Shown here in pieces: positions 6,478 through 7,008 of a DNA stretch of 7,008 nt. The notes under the pieces were generated by a model. That model was not told the origin of the DNA. It did not search any database and was given only the letters and a program-made list of their open reading frames with translations. Every line of letters begins with the position of its first letter. Positions within the stretch are counted from its first letter, which is position 1. Location: the NCBI GenBank assembly GCA_023416575.1, contig JAEZHL010000160.1, forward strand, positions 1 through 7,008. The letters run 5' to 3'. The translations under genes were made by a program, and so were the position numbers. The DNA comes from Pseudomonadota bacterium. GTDB lineage: Bacteria; Pseudomonadota; Alphaproteobacteria; Rhizobiales; Hyphomicrobiaceae.

Positions 6478-6523
6478 ATCCTGACGACCGCCCTCGCAAG
6501 GAGGCAATCGGGAGCCCAATTGG

Positions 6524-7008
6524 ATGTTCGAGCTACTCGGCGTTCCGCCCCAGGCCCTGTTCGGGCAACTGCTGCTCGGTCTCATCAACGGCGCCTTCTA
6601 TGCGCTGCTGAGCCTCGGGCTGGCGGTGATTTTCGGCATGCTGAACGTGATCAACTTCACGCATGGCGCGCAGTACATGATGGGCGCCTTCACGGCGTAC
6701 ATGCTGCTGCAGTACCTGGGGGTCGGCTACTGGGGTGCGCTCATCCTCGCGCCCATCATCGTCGGGGTGTTCGGCATCGCGCTGGAACGATTGTTCCTGT
6801 CACGCCTCTATAACCTTGATCATCTCTACGGCCTGCTGCTCACCTTCGGCCTTGCTCTGATGATCGAGGGGCTGTTCCGCCAGCGTTACGGGTCGTCGGG
6901 CCTGCCGTACACGAACCCGATCCCGGGAGGGACGAACCTCGGCTTCATGTTCCTGCCCTGGTATCGGGCCTGGGTCGTGGTGTTGTCGCTCGTCGTCTGT
7001 ATCGGCAC
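6524..7008 (+). CDS. livH: Branched-chain amino acid-type ABC transporter permease, LivH family (3' truncated)
   Basis: Inner-membrane subunit of the HAAT importer, expected to pair with a LivM-type permease. The frame opens with ATG at 6524 (MFELLGVPPQ) and stays open for 161 codons to the window edge; complete LivH proteins are about 290-310 residues, so roughly half is present. GGGAG (6510-6514) lies 9 bases upstream; the better AAGGAGG at 6498-6504 is 19 bases away, and no in-frame start exists closer to it. Diagnostic LivH sequence is LLGLINGAFYALLSLGLAVIFGMLNVINFTHGAQYMMGAF: in particular GLINGAFYALLSLGL (19-33) and INFTHG (43-48). Hydrophobic segments fall at about residues 13-40, 50-65, 69-88, 101-117 and 148-161. 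ALERL (86-90) matches the cytoplasmic ER motif seen in the family. Confidence 0.93.
   Translation, partial: MFELLGVPPQALFGQLLLGLINGAFYALLSLGLAVIFGMLNVINFTHGAQYMMGAFTAYMLLQYLGVGYWGALILAPIIVGVFGIALERLFLSRLYNLDHLYGLLLTFGLALMIEGLFRQRYGSSGLPYTNPIPGGTNLGFMFLPWYRAWVVVLSLVVCIG

Noticed and set aside
5500..6588. 362-codon minus-strand open frame opposite the binding-protein gene
   Set aside because: Antisense shadow of a conserved gene; no start context or domain supports it.

Overview
The window is GC-rich and every supported gene reads on the + strand. It holds the end of one ABC importer operon and the start of a second, with no tRNA, rRNA, CRISPR or transposase. High GC, many alphaproteobacterial-looking protein sequences and a CATCCCGG-type intergenic palindrome suggest an alphaproteobacterium, most likely of the Hyphomicrobiales (Rhizobiales). 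This placement is inferred from recall of family sequences, not from a search.

Region 1 (about 2-3511) is a sitABCD-type transition-metal importer. It comprises a 5'-truncated periplasmic metal-binding protein (sitA), an ATPase (sitB) and two different but paralogous membrane subunits (sitC, sitD). The visible ligand set in SitA (His, Glu, Asp) points to Mn(II)/Fe(II) rather than Zn(II). sitB/sitC and sitC/sitD overlap, so translation of these is probably coupled. sitA is separated from sitB by 180 bases that contain a compound palindromic repeat (739-848).

Region 2 (3512-3676) is a 165-base gap that probably carries the promoter and leader of the second operon.

Region 3 (3677-7008) is a branched-chain-amino-acid-type (HAAT) importer in the order livG, livF, substrate-binding protein, livH. 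livH is cut by the window edge, and a livM-type permease would be expected beyond it. The binding protein belongs to a Peripla_BP_6 subgroup that I associate with Rhizobiales, some members of which take aromatic acids, so the substrate should not be assumed to be leucine. Two tandem GC-rich stem-loops lie just after its stop codon, before livH.

Overall this is ordinary transport content. I found no convincing undescribed system. The most interesting points are non-coding: each binding-protein gene is followed by a strong inverted-repeat structure before the next gene, which fits a way to set binding-protein mRNA levels above those of the membrane parts.
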